Origin: Mucilaginibacter sp. Bleaf8
Lineage (GTDB): Bacteria > Bacteroidota > Bacteroidia > Sphingobacteriales > Sphingobacteriaceae
Reading direction: 5' to 3'
NCBI RefSeq assembly: GCF_018390515.1
Contig: NZ_JAHBBK010000002.1
Location: 62,001 to 126,000 of the forward strand
DNA length: 64,000 bases
Part shown: positions 45,391 to 54,093 of the stretch, in pieces
How the letters are laid out: each line of letters begins with the position of its first letter
How positions within the stretch are numbered: position 1 is the stretch's first letter
Notes under the pieces: generated by a model
What the model was told of the DNA's origin: nothing
Databases searched by the model: none
What the model saw: only the letters and a program-made list of their open reading frames with translations
Program-made: the position numbers and the translations under genes

Positions 45391-46308
45391 ATGAGAATAG
45401 TTTTTATGGGTACGCCCGAATTTGCCGTAGCTTCACTGGATGCTTTACTGGAAGCCGGATGCGAAGTGGTGGGTGTAGTAACAGCTCCCGATAAACCTGC
45501 TGGCCGTGGGCAAAAGCTGGGCGAATCGGCCGTGAAACAGTATGCGGTAGCCCACGGCTTACCGGTATTGCAACCCGAAAAGCTGAAAAACCCAGAGTTT
45601 TTAGAGCAGCTTAAAGCTTTGAATGCAGATTTGCAGGTAGTAGTCGCTTTCAGAATGCTGCCCGAGGTGGTTTGGAACATGCCGTCTAAAGGTACCATTA
45701 ACCTGCATGCCTCATTGCTGCCGCAGTACCGTGGTGCAGCGCCTATTAACTGGGCCATCATCAACGGCGAGCCTGAAAGCGGGGTAACTACCTTCTTTTT
45801 AAAGCACGAGATAGATACCGGCGATATATTATTTGTAGAAAAGGTGGGTATTACCGATGATACCACTGCCGGCGAATACCACGACCGCCTGATGGCGAAA
45901 GGCGCAGGTTTACTGGTTAAAACAGTAAAAGCTATTGAGAGCGGTCGCTATACCGAGAACCCGCAGGAGCAGCTGATTGAAGGGCAGGAGCTAAAGCACG
46001 CACCTAAAATTTTTAAAGATGATTGCCGCATTAACTGGAACCAACCGATTGATAAGGTGTACAACCTTATTCGCGGCCTGAGTCCGTACCCTACAGCTTT
46101 TACCGAGCTTAACGGCAAAACGCTTAAAGTATTCCGGGCCGAAAAAGAGTATGCCGCACCCGAGGCAGAGCCTGGTACCTTTGTAAGCGATAATAAAACT
46201 TTCCTGAAGTTTGTGTGCGATAACGGTTATTTGAACCTTACCGATGTACAGCTGGAAGGTAAAAAGCGTATGGGCGTCGAAGAATTTCTGCGCGGCATCA
46301 GGCTTTAA
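45391..46308 (+). CDS. fmt: Methionyl-tRNA formyltransferase
   Basis: A 305-residue enzyme that formylates initiator Met-tRNA. Visible features: RIVFMGTPEFAV at the start, TAPDKPAGRGQKL, INLHASLLPQYRGAAPI with the catalytic Asn-His, and the C-terminal Fmt domain (from about 205, LIRGLSPYPTAF). Length is normal. The 3' end overlaps the converging membrane protein gene by 11 bp. The upstream 189 bp hold no other recognised feature. Confidence 0.97.
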   Translation: MRIVFMGTPEFAVASLDALLEAGCEVVGVVTAPDKPAGRGQKLGESAVKQYAVAHGLPVLQPEKLKNPEFLEQLKALNADLQVVVAFRMLPEVVWNMPSKGTINLHASLLPQYRGAAPINWAIINGEPESGVTTFFLKHEIDTGDILFVEKVGITDDTTAGEYHDRLMAKGAGLLVKTVKAIESGRYTENPQEQLIEGQELKHAPKIFKDDCRINWNQPIDKVYNLIRGLSPYPTAFTELNGKTLKVFRAEKEYAAPEAEPGTFVSDNKTFLKFVCDNGYLNLTDVQLEGKKRMGVEEFLRGIRL

Positions 46309-46966
46309 ATTGCTTTAACCGGTAAATAAATACCAGTATAACGGACGTGGCTATAGCGCCAAAGGTATGCCATAAAAAATGTGTACCGATGCTTAGCCAC
46401 GCCCATTGATCGGCCACGCGGAAAAACAACGCTAAGGCAAACATCATAAAAGCGATAGCTACCAGCCAGGCATTGTGGCCGCGCATTTTAACAAGCAATA
46501 AAATTAGTAGCAGCACAATCATCAGTACCATAATGCCGTAATTTACACTAATAAGGATATGCATGCTTATGCCACTCCATAGCTGTCTTAGGATGATTTC
46601 TGTACCTACAAACACCCCGAGGGCAATCATGCCATACAACCACTTGCCGATTAGCTTCATCCAAAAATAAATACTGGCCAGCAGGCAAAGCAGGGCTATG
46701 GGTACCCAATCCATAAAAATAAAGATACGCCATTGGCGCAAGCCGTGGTAAACTGTACTGCCTATGCAACCAACCAGCAGTATCCATACAGCAATGCTTA
46801 AAAAGGTGTACTCGCGGTTAAATACCTTTAGTTTTATAATCCAATAAAAGGCCGGTATCAGGAACAGTGCCGAGGTAACCATGTTCCAGGGTTCGGGGAA
46901 TAAGTGTTGTAAGTTGGTTTCGGTATACAGCATGCCACCATCGGGCGGGGTAGGAGCTTGTAACAT
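46298..46966 (-). CDS. CREST-superfamily-like seven-helix membrane protein (alkaline-ceramidase-type motif)
   Basis: A 222-residue integral membrane protein with about seven helices. It has the residue pattern of the CREST hydrolase superfamily (alkaline ceramidase, PAQR, Per1): Ser70 and His74 (GSTVYHG), Asp86 (MDWVP), and His196/His200 (HFLWH) in the last helix pair. In that superfamily these residues bind zinc and cut amides or related bonds. The assignment is by motif, so the substrate is open; ceramide is one option given the desaturase at 52183. The ATG at 46966 is chosen; a TTG eight codons upstream is possible. Confidence 0.7.
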   Translation of the reverse strand: MLQAPTPPDGGMLYTETNLQHLFPEPWNMVTSALFLIPAFYWIIKLKVFNREYTFLSIAVWILLVGCIGSTVYHGLRQWRIFIFMDWVPIALLCLLASIYFWMKLIGKWLYGMIALGVFVGTEIILRQLWSGISMHILISVNYGIMVLMIVLLLILLLVKMRGHNAWLVAIAFMMFALALFFRVADQWAWLSIGTHFLWHTFGAIATSVILVFIYRLKQFKA

Positions 46967-47076
46967 TGCACAGGTTTTGATACGCAACAAAGCAGCTGTG
47001 TAGATGGTTTGTTGGTGTGGGCCATCAAATTATCGTCAAAAAAGTTGCTGCGCAAGGTTTATTCGGTTGCGCCTGT

Positions 47077-47084
47077 TAACTTTG
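47077..47084 (+). promoter_or_regulatory. -7-like element (TAACTTTG) for the DUF3050 gene
   Basis: A perfect TAnnTTTG 27 nt before the ATG. No TTG at the usual -33 spacing. Confidence 0.4.
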
Positions 47085-47111
47085 ATGCTTCGGCAACGAT
47101 TATAATTTTTT

Positions 47112-47903
47112 ATGGCAGATTTGAATTTCCGTATCACCCGATTAAAAGAACAGATTGAACCTTTAAGACAGCAGCTAATCAATCATCCCTTGTACCGCCG
47201 CATTAGCAGCCTGGATGATTTGAATACGTTTATGGAACACCATGCTTTTGCCGTATGGGATTTTATGTCGTTACTGAAAGCCTTGCAGCAAAAGCTCACC
47301 TGCACACATGTGCCCTGGATGCCGGTAGGAAGCGCCAACACCCGTTACCTTATCAACGAAATTGTAACTGGTGAGGAAAGCGATATCGATGAGCAGGGCA
47401 ACCGTACAAGCCACTTCGAGCTGTATCTGCGCGCTATGCAGCAATCGGGTAGCGGTGCTAAAGGCATTAATGCGTTGTTTCATGAATTGCAAAACGGCAA
47501 AAATATAGATGAAGCACTGATTATTGCCGATATACCTGAAGCCGCCCGCCGTTTTACCCGGCACACGTTTGATGTGATTGATACCAATCAGGCTCACTTG
47601 CAAGCCGCCGTGTTTACCTTTGGCCGCGAGGATTTGATACCGGATATGTTTATCAGTATGGTAAAAGAGATCAATAACCAGTTTCCGGGTAAAGTTGATT
47701 TATTGCTGTATTACCTGGAGCGCCATATTGAGGTAGATGGCGACCATCACTCACACCTAGCCTACCAGATGACAGCCGAACTTTGCGGCGAAGATGAAGG
47801 CAGGTGGGCAGAGGCTGCGCAGGCAGTTGAAGCTGCCCTACAGGCACGCATTGCCTTGTGGAACGGTATCCTCACTACTATCGAAGCTGGTCAGTTAGTA
47901 TAA
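47112..47903 (+). CDS. DUF3050 protein (heme-oxygenase-like fold)
   Basis: A 263-residue all-helical protein of the DUF3050 family. It resembles the heme-oxygenase-like diiron fold: [12 protein letters not shown] and [14 protein letters not shown] place His and Glu residues at expected metal positions, with [10 protein letters not shown] between. The function is not established. It stands alone after a promoter-like site and is followed by a hairpin at 47921 that overlaps the end of the converging acylase gene. Confidence 0.85.
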   Translation: MADLNFRITRLKEQIEPLRQQLINHPLYRRISSLDDLNTFMEHHAFAVWDFMSLLKALQQKLTCTHVPWMPVGSANTRYLINEIVTGEESDIDEQGNRTSHFELYLRAMQQSGSGAKGINALFHELQNGKNIDEALIIADIPEAARRFTRHTFDVIDTNQAHLQAAVFTFGREDLIPDMFISMVKEINNQFPGKVDLLLYYLERHIEVDGDHHSHLAYQMTAELCGEDEGRWAEAAQAVEAALQARIALWNGILTTIEAGQLV

Positions 47904-47920
47904 GTTATACTCTATTAATA

Positions 47921-47960
47921 AATATCACCCGGGCGATTATTCACCGGGGTGATATTTTCT
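47921..47960 (+). terminator. Terminator of the DUF3050 gene
   Basis: A perfect 10-bp stem AATATCACCC / GGGTGATATT (47921-47930 and 47947-47956) followed by a T-rich stretch. The right arm lies inside the last codons of the converging acylase gene. Confidence 0.8.
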
Positions 47961-50138
47961 TTCAGCGTGCTTAAGCACGTCTTCCTTATAAAATAATATG
48001 TCTTTGAATTTGCCGTCTAGGTACATCTGTGCCTGATCGGCAAAATGCCTGGATGCAGGCGAAAAGCTTTGTCCACCGGTAATAATTGATTTGGCTTTGA
48101 TGCGCGGTCCAAATTCTACTGCGGCAATAAAGCTGTTGCCTGAGTACCCGTAACGTTTGCGTGTGTTTGTCGCAACACGGCTCACAAACGATGGCAGCTG
48201 CCCAAAGGTAGATGCCGTAGATGCAGCGGGTAAGCTGGGCAAGCTATCATTGTATGTAATGCCATCTGCCGGGCGCTGGTAGCGGTTAATATAACCCCAC
48301 TGTACCTGCCAGGTGCCGTAGCGGTTACGCAGGTCGGCCATGGTTTCCAGCAAGGTCGCCATAAGTTGCTCTGATGTGATTGATTGAATCAATTGTTCCA
48401 CTCGTTTGGTTTGGTAGGTTCCTTCTTCGGCTGATGCTGGCCGTGGCAATGCGCCCAATATCCGGGTTCCCCATTCAACCGCAAGCGTAGTAGCTACCGA
48501 GTTTACTGCGGAATTTCTATCCCATTTTTGCAAGTGTTGAATTGGCGGCGTTAAAACTCTTTTAAGTGCGGTGTCGCTCACCTGTTCATAAGCTTTGAAT
48601 AAAGGCGGCAATAGTACATCAAACGCTGCTAAGTAACGGTCGTAACCTTTGCCAATCAACTGATCCAGTGTTAGTTTCTCTGGGTTGTCAAATAAACGGA
48701 TGGCATTTATGCCGCGATAGTTTTGGCCATCGGGTGCCATGTAAGCCGGGTATTGGCTGGCCGCAGGGCTTTCCGCTCCGGCAGATGCATAAGGTGTGGC
48801 ATTGCAGTTTTGTATCCAGCCGGCTTTAGGGTTGTGTAGCTGCACAATCTCGCTCAGGGTATGCAGGCCCTGCCATTCGGTTGCAGGGGTGGTGCCGTCT
48901 ACAGGCTGCGTCCAGTCCAGCTTGGCGTCTCGCTTCGGCATAAAGTTGCCGTACCAAAAAGCGATGTTGCCTTTGTCATCCGCATAAACGGTATTATTGG
49001 TAGCGTTGGATAGCAGGTCCATCGCTTTCTTATACGCCGCATAATTATTGGCTTTGGTGATGAGCCATGATTCGAGCAAGGCATTGTAGGAGCGGTTATT
49101 GGCTTTCATGCTAAGCCACTGCCCATTGCGACTGCCAAGCACCGGGCCGTGGTGTGTATAAAAGCCGGTGATAGTTACCGGTACAATGCTGTCGCCTTTT
49201 TTGCAGTTGATGGTGAGCTTACGCTGCGTAACCGGCTTTTGCTGGCCGTTGTATTCATAAAACCATGCAGCGCCTTTTTTAGTTACTTTTTCCAAGTATA
49301 CATCGCCCACATCGGCATTACTCGAGGTATGCATCCAGCCGCAGTGTGGGTTAAAGCCCTGATATATAAAAAACTGCCCCCAGGTAACAGCACCGTAAGC
49401 ATTCAAACCCTCCTCGCTCACCAAATGCACCTCCGACCGGAAATAAAACGGTACATGCGGATTGATATACAGCATGGCATGCCCCGAGGCCGATTTGGCC
49501 GGACCAATGGCAAAGCCGTTTGAACCAATCTCCCGGTCAAAAGCTTTATCCTCTAAACTTAAAGCCGGTGCTTTAATCGCGCCGTACCTGGCATCGGGCG
49601 CGCCAGAATAGAACTGGCGGGTTTCATTCAAATTGATACCGCCTGTAACGGTGGCGCTTACGCTGCCATCCGTAAACATGAGGGCATACCAGGGCTCAAA
49701 GTGTTTAAGCACCTGTGGCTTAGTTTCCGGGTGTTGGTATAAATAGTAGTTTATGCCATCAGCAAAAGCATCCATCAGCTTTTTAAACCACAGGGGGCTG
49801 TTCCTGTATTCCTTGATCGCATCGGCACTGTCGGCAATTAATTGTAATTGCACATCGGTATACAAGCTGCTTTCACCATCTGCATGGGCCTGCTTGCCCA
49901 GTTGGTACAGGTAATTACGTTCAATGCCTTTGAAATTTTCCTCGCATTGCGCATACAGTAAGCCAAATACTACATCGGCATCTGTTTTGGCATAAATGTG
50001 CGGTACGCCCCAGTTGTCGCGAATAATGGTAACCCGTTTGGCTTGTGCCTGGTAGCGGGTAATTTCAGCAAGGGTTGATTTTTGTGCCATAGCCAGTGCC
50101 GGTAGCAGGCAGCACAAGGCGAGTAAAAGTTTTTTCAT
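47937..50138 (-). CDS. Penicillin-acylase-family N-terminal nucleophile hydrolase (S45)
   Basis: A 733-residue secreted amidase with a signal peptide (KKLLLALCCLLPALAMAQ). The precursor should be cut before Ser206 in REIGSNGFAIGP, giving alpha and beta chains with Ser206 as the nucleophile. NINPHVPF-like and GWMHTSSNADVGD motifs follow. The family includes penicillin G acylase, quorum-quenching acyl-homoserine-lactone acylases and aculeacin acylase; the substrate cannot be told. It is a single gene. Confidence 0.93.
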   Translation of the reverse strand: MKKLLLALCCLLPALAMAQKSTLAEITRYQAQAKRVTIIRDNWGVPHIYAKTDADVVFGLLYAQCEENFKGIERNYLYQLGKQAHADGESSLYTDVQLQLIADSADAIKEYRNSPLWFKKLMDAFADGINYYLYQHPETKPQVLKHFEPWYALMFTDGSVSATVTGGINLNETRQFYSGAPDARYGAIKAPALSLEDKAFDREIGSNGFAIGPAKSASGHAMLYINPHVPFYFRSEVHLVSEEGLNAYGAVTWGQFFIYQGFNPHCGWMHTSSNADVGDVYLEKVTKKGAAWFYEYNGQQKPVTQRKLTINCKKGDSIVPVTITGFYTHHGPVLGSRNGQWLSMKANNRSYNALLESWLITKANNYAAYKKAMDLLSNATNNTVYADDKGNIAFWYGNFMPKRDAKLDWTQPVDGTTPATEWQGLHTLSEIVQLHNPKAGWIQNCNATPYASAGAESPAASQYPAYMAPDGQNYRGINAIRLFDNPEKLTLDQLIGKGYDRYLAAFDVLLPPLFKAYEQVSDTALKRVLTPPIQHLQKWDRNSAVNSVATTLAVEWGTRILGALPRPASAEEGTYQTKRVEQLIQSITSEQLMATLLETMADLRNRYGTWQVQWGYINRYQRPADGITYNDSLPSLPAASTASTFGQLPSFVSRVATNTRKRYGYSGNSFIAAVEFGPRIKAKSIITGGQSFSPASRHFADQAQMYLDGKFKDILFYKEDVLKHAERKYHPGE

Positions 50139-50307
50139 GTAAAGCAGTGCAATGTATTACCGGATGAAAAGTAGCGAATTTCGAGGTGTTTTGACGGCTG
50201 TTTCCTGAGTTGGTATTGTAATAATTTTATGTCGAATAACCTTTCTGCCAAAGAGAGTGCAAAGCATTATCAAACATTTTGACATCTTTAACCTTACAAC
50301 AAACATT

Positions 50308-51438
50308 ATGCTTCGCCTTATTCTGTTAATCGTATTGCTACTGATTTCAATACTGGTAGTTTTTAATGCGCCTACTTATCATTTGTGGATGCTGGCTATT
50401 ATGGCGGGCGAGTATTCACTCATCTTTATTGGTGGTACAATGTTGCTGCTGCTTTCGGGCTGGTGGGTAGGGAAGTACCGGCTGGCCGGCACCTTGTTTG
50501 GCGTAACTGCGCTTCTGTTGTTTTTATGGCCTATAGTGAGCGCCTGGCGTATAGGTAAAACGCTGCCAAAGGAAATGGATAAGGCTTTGCTATTATGTGG
50601 CGCGCCAGCCGCACAACCTTTACCAGCGCCATTCACTTTTGGCCGGTTGTTTAAAAATGCCGACCAACAATCGTATAAAACCGTGACTTACGTAAGTTAT
50701 CCCGATATAAGTTTAACGCTTGACTATTATGTTGCCGCTGCAAAAGGTAAGCGGCCATGCGTGGTGGTTATTCATGGCGGCTCATGGAGCAGCGGCGATA
50801 GCCGGCAGTTGCCCGAGTTGAATACATATCTGGCAAAAGCCGGTTATCAGGTGGCCAGCATCAATTACCGGCTGTCGCCAAAATGGAAAAGCCCCGCCCC
50901 TGTGCAGGATGTAGACGCGGCTTTAACCTATCTGCGCAACCATGCAGATGAGTTGCAAATTGATATCAGCCAGTTTGTGCTGTTAGGCCGTTCGGCCGGG
51001 GCACAGGTAGCCTTACTGGCTGGCTACACTTTGCCACATGCGGGTATAAAAGCGGTTGTTGATTTTTATGGCCCGGCAGATATGGTTTGGGGTTATTCCG
51101 TTCCGGCCAGTAAACTGGTGATGGATTCGCGCCGGGTAATGGCCAACTATTTGGGCGGCTACTACCCGCAGGCACCGCAAAATTATGCAGCTAGTTCACC
51201 CATTGAATTTGTGAACCGCCAAACCGTACCTACGCTCATCATCCATGGGGGCAATGATGTGCTGGTTGCTTATGAGCACAGCCGGCGGCTGGATGCCAAA
51301 TTGCAAAGCAACGGCATACCGCATTATTGGCTACAGCTGCACTGGGCCACCCATGGGTTTGATTATCATCTGAATGGGCCGGGCGGGCAATTGTCTGCTT
51401 ATGCTGTGAATCGCTTTTTGCAATCGGTGGTTAAATAG
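50308..51438 (+). CDS. Membrane-anchored alpha/beta hydrolase (BD-FAE/carboxylesterase type)
   Basis: A 376-residue protein with two or three N-terminal membrane helices (about 1-80) and a C-terminal alpha/beta hydrolase domain. The oxyanion motif is VIHGGSWSSGD and the nucleophile elbow LGRSAGAQ. Acid and histidine candidates are in GGNDVLVAYE and WATHGFDYH. The ATG at 50308 is chosen because it begins the first helix; an upstream in-frame ATG at 50257 adds 17 residues. Substrate unknown; likely an esterase facing the periplasm or cytosol. Confidence 0.85.
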   Translation: MLRLILLIVLLLISILVVFNAPTYHLWMLAIMAGEYSLIFIGGTMLLLLSGWWVGKYRLAGTLFGVTALLLFLWPIVSAWRIGKTLPKEMDKALLLCGAPAAQPLPAPFTFGRLFKNADQQSYKTVTYVSYPDISLTLDYYVAAAKGKRPCVVVIHGGSWSSGDSRQLPELNTYLAKAGYQVASINYRLSPKWKSPAPVQDVDAALTYLRNHADELQIDISQFVLLGRSAGAQVALLAGYTLPHAGIKAVVDFYGPADMVWGYSVPASKLVMDSRRVMANYLGGYYPQAPQNYAASSPIEFVNRQTVPTLIIHGGNDVLVAYEHSRRLDAKLQSNGIPHYWLQLHWATHGFDYHLNGPGGQLSAYAVNRFLQSVVK

Positions 51439-51513
51439 CTATATCTTAAAGGCGGGTTAAAACATTTTTGGCGGTAGTTTATTGTTTAGTTATTAACCAT
51501 AGCCACTAATTGT

Positions 51514-52035
51514 ATGAAATATGCATTCATTATCGGAACCAGTGTCTTTATAAGCGAGCAGCCTACGGTTAGCTATGCGGATGCTGATCAACGTATCGAA
51601 TTTTTAAAAGTCCTTTCACCATACAGTCATCATGATAGCAGAGCCGATCATTTGCTTGCTGTAGATGCTAATGTTAATTCGACTGATGACGAAGTGATCG
51701 GTATCACCAATAATCAGCCACAGGTAGGTACCAATATCATGATCAAATCTGACGACAAGCGTATTGGTTTTTACCGCGATGCCAACCACCATCCTATACT
51801 GGAAGTTCATCAACTGGACGAAAGCGATGTGGCCGGCCTTTCAAGCCATATTGTAAACGAGATTGCAGCACAGCAACCGGGTGCCGTATTTCACATTAAA
51901 GGTGATTTCAGAGTAGGTGGTCACCGTATTTTGATCGAAAACGAAAAGTATTTTGTAGATGGCGATGATTATGCCAATGGTGTAACATCTTCACATCAGG
52001 GAGTAGTACTTGTACCATACGGTGTTTTAATTTAA
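51514..52035 (+). CDS. Hypothetical protein
   Basis: A 173-residue protein with no recognised family. It begins KYAFIIGTSVFISEQ, without a convincing signal peptide, and is rich in Asp, His and short beta strands (GTNIMIKSDDKRIGFYRD, GAVFHIKGDFRVGGHRILIE). A regular strand-turn pattern suggests a beta-sandwich. It is followed by a good terminator. Context gives no function. Confidence 0.65.
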   Translation: MKYAFIIGTSVFISEQPTVSYADADQRIEFLKVLSPYSHHDSRADHLLAVDANVNSTDDEVIGITNNQPQVGTNIMIKSDDKRIGFYRDANHHPILEVHQLDESDVAGLSSHIVNEIAAQQPGAVFHIKGDFRVGGHRILIENEKYFVDGDDYANGVTSSHQGVVLVPYGVLI

Positions 52036-52063
52036 CAGCAAGTACATTACTACTATACTCCTT

Positions 52064-52109
52064 AAAACCGCGATTAGAACATCCTTAAAGTTCTCTTCGC
52101 GGTTTTTTT
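52064..52109 (+). terminator. Rho-independent terminator after the 173-residue gene
   Basis: Outer stem AAAACCGCGA / TCGCGGTTTT (52064-52073 with 52097-52106), inner stem AGAAC / GTTCT, and seven T residues from 52103. Confidence 0.88.
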
Positions 52110-52182
52110 ATATTATTATTTCGGCCATTTTGACAATATAATTATATTTATAGAGTTAAAAAACTACACACGATACAGTCAA

Positions 52183-53193
52183 ATGGCAAAGAAAAAGAGT
52201 TTCCGGTGGTCGGATGAGAGCGAACCACACAAGCAGCGTACTAAATTTATCATTAAAGAACATCCAGAAATACGGCAGTTAATAGGCCGCAATCCTTATA
52301 CTTTCCTGGTAATTGCGTTTTGTGTAAGTTTACAGGTAGTAATGGCCTGGGTACTTAGAGATGCTGCCTGGTACTGGAATGCATTAGCCGCTTATTGCGT
52401 TGGCGCGTTTGCCTGCCATAGTTTGTTTGTTTGTATTCACGAGTGTTCGCACAACCTGGTGTTCAAAAACAAAACGCTTAATATATGGGCTGGTATCTTC
52501 GCCAATTTACCGCTCATGATGCCAAGTTCGGTATCTTTCCAAAAATATCACTTAAAACACCATACCTATCAAGGGGTAGAGGCTATGGATGCCGATATGC
52601 CATTCAGATGGGAAGCTAAGCTGATCAATAATTCTACTTTCGGCAAGGCTATGTGGTTGTTGTTTTACCCTATATTTCAGGCGCTACGTCCGTTCAGATT
52701 AAAAGAAATTAACCTGATTGATGGCTGGACCATTGTAAACTGGGTAGTTGAAATAGCATTTGTAGCTACAGTAGCTTACTTTTTTGGTGGTATGGCTGTA
52801 CTGTATCTGATGTTGAGCTTTTTCTTTTCGGTAGGTTTACACCCGCTTGGCGCACGTTGGGTACAAGAGCATTTTCTTACTCACGGCGAGCAGGAAACCA
52901 AAAGTTATTATGGCCGCCTGAATGTATTTAACCTGAACGTAGGTTACCACAATGAGCACCACGATTTTCCATCAGTGCCCTGGAACAACCTGCCTAAGTT
53001 AAAAGCAATGGCTAACGGTCATTATGACAATCTGGGCTATCATACCTCCTATACCCGCTTACTGTTCGAGTTTTTGTTCGACAGGGAATTGTCTGTATTT
53101 TCACGTACAGCCAGATCTAACCGTGGTAAAATTGGTACGCCTAAATACAAAGATGCACCGGTTGCACCAGAGGCAAATGTTTCAGCAGTATAA
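52183..53193 (+). CDS. Fatty-acyl/sphingolipid desaturase, delta-4-desaturase (DEGS)-like
   Basis: A 336-residue membrane di-iron desaturase. Three His boxes are visible: HECSH (86-90), HLKHH (123-127) and HNEHH (256-260). The last sits in NVGYHNEHHDFPSVPW, which closely follows the eukaryotic dihydroceramide delta-4-desaturase (DEGS) signature, as does the spacing of the first two boxes and the DADMP segment. This suggests that it introduces a double bond into a sphingoid base or acyl chain; other membrane acyl-lipid desaturases share the His boxes, so the substrate is inference. It is a single gene with a perfect 20-bp terminator. Confidence 0.88.
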   Translation: MAKKKSFRWSDESEPHKQRTKFIIKEHPEIRQLIGRNPYTFLVIAFCVSLQVVMAWVLRDAAWYWNALAAYCVGAFACHSLFVCIHECSHNLVFKNKTLNIWAGIFANLPLMMPSSVSFQKYHLKHHTYQGVEAMDADMPFRWEAKLINNSTFGKAMWLLFYPIFQALRPFRLKEINLIDGWTIVNWVVEIAFVATVAYFFGGMAVLYLMLSFFFSVGLHPLGARWVQEHFLTHGEQETKSYYGRLNVFNLNVGYHNEHHDFPSVPWNNLPKLKAMANGHYDNLGYHTSYTRLLFEFLFDRELSVFSRTARSNRGKIGTPKYKDAPVAPEANVSAV

Positions 53194-53207
53194 GTTTACA
53201 TCAATAT

Positions 53208-53252
53208 AAATACGAAAGCCGGCATACTCCATGTATGCCGGCTTTCGTATTT
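53208..53252. terminator. Bidirectional terminator between the desaturase and FrnE genes
   Basis: A perfect 20-bp inverted repeat (arms 53208-53227 and 53233-53252, core GCCGGCATAC / GTATGCCGGC) with loop TCCAT. It separates two converging genes and has T-rich flanks. Confidence 0.93.
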
Positions 53253-53267
53253 AATGTTATATTTTTA

Positions 53268-53972
53268 TTAGTCGCAGTTGCCATCTATGTCGCAAGCAGG
53301 GCCTTCAATAACTTGTAAACCTGCCGGCTGCTGTTGCTGCCACTCGCTATAAGCGGTAACCAGTGTGCTGAAAAACACTTCGGAAGCCTGCGCACCTGAT
53401 ACGGCATACTTGTCGTTCATTACAAAAAAGGGTACAGCCCTGATGCCTAAACGCTCGGCTTCCTCAATATCCGCATACACCTTGTCGGTGAAAGCTTCAC
53501 TTTCCAGCGCTTGCTTTACTTCCTGGGCATCTAAGCCCAAGTTAACGCCCAGGCTTATCAAAGTATCCGTATCGTCAATGTTTTTGCCATCGGTAAAGTA
53601 AGCTTTAAAGAGTTGTTCTTCGGCAGCATCGCCCAAGCCATGTTGTTTGGCCAGGTGGCTAAAGCGGTGAGCCTTAAAACTATTGGCTACAATGGCTTGG
53701 TCAAAATTGTACGTTAACCCGGCTTGTGCAGCCATTTCGGTTACCTGGCTGTGTACTTGTTTAGAGTAGTCCAGCTGCCAGCCTTTGCTATCAGCCAGTG
53801 ATTGATAGATATTAACCTCGGTGTTGGTTTTTAGTAAAGGGTTAAGCTGAAAGCTTTTCCATTCAATCTTAATCTGGTCTTTAAAATCAAAAGAAGCTAA
53901 AGCCTGCTCAAAGCGGCGCTTGCCAATGTAGCAAAACGGGCACATTACATCCGACCATATTTTTACTTTCAT
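53268..53972 (-). CDS. DsbA family oxidoreductase, FrnE-like
   Basis: A 234-residue thioredoxin-fold protein without a signal peptide, so probably cytosolic. The active site is CPFC at 11-14 (SDVMCPFCYIG), and the helical insertion of the FrnE/2-hydroxychromene isomerase type follows. VRAVPFFVMND-like sequence provides the cis-Pro loop. A cysteine pair near the C terminus (CDIDGNCD) is a family feature of FrnE proteins linked to redox stress. A full consensus promoter lies upstream. Confidence 0.92.
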   Translation of the reverse strand: MKVKIWSDVMCPFCYIGKRRFEQALASFDFKDQIKIEWKSFQLNPLLKTNTEVNIYQSLADSKGWQLDYSKQVHSQVTEMAAQAGLTYNFDQAIVANSFKAHRFSHLAKQHGLGDAAEEQLFKAYFTDGKNIDDTDTLISLGVNLGLDAQEVKQALESEAFTDKVYADIEEAERLGIRAVPFFVMNDKYAVSGAQASEVFFSTLVTAYSEWQQQQPAGLQVIEGPACDIDGNCD

Positions 53973-53997
53973 TTTTGTTCAATTTTGCGGTGTAAAG

Positions 53998-54028
53998 CAA
54001 AAATAGGGGATAGGCTATTGTTGGGCAA
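53998..54028 (-). promoter_or_regulatory. Promoter of frnE-like gene (TTG-N20-TATTTTTG)
   Basis: On the minus strand TTG (54028-54026) and TATTTTTG (54005-53998) are spaced by 20 nt, matching the Bacteroidetes consensus; the ATG is 25 nt downstream. Confidence 0.6.
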
Positions 54029-54093
54029 CTATACTCAGTTATGTTGCGAAGGCATGACAGTGGCTATGATGTGTACAAGTGATGATCCGCGAG

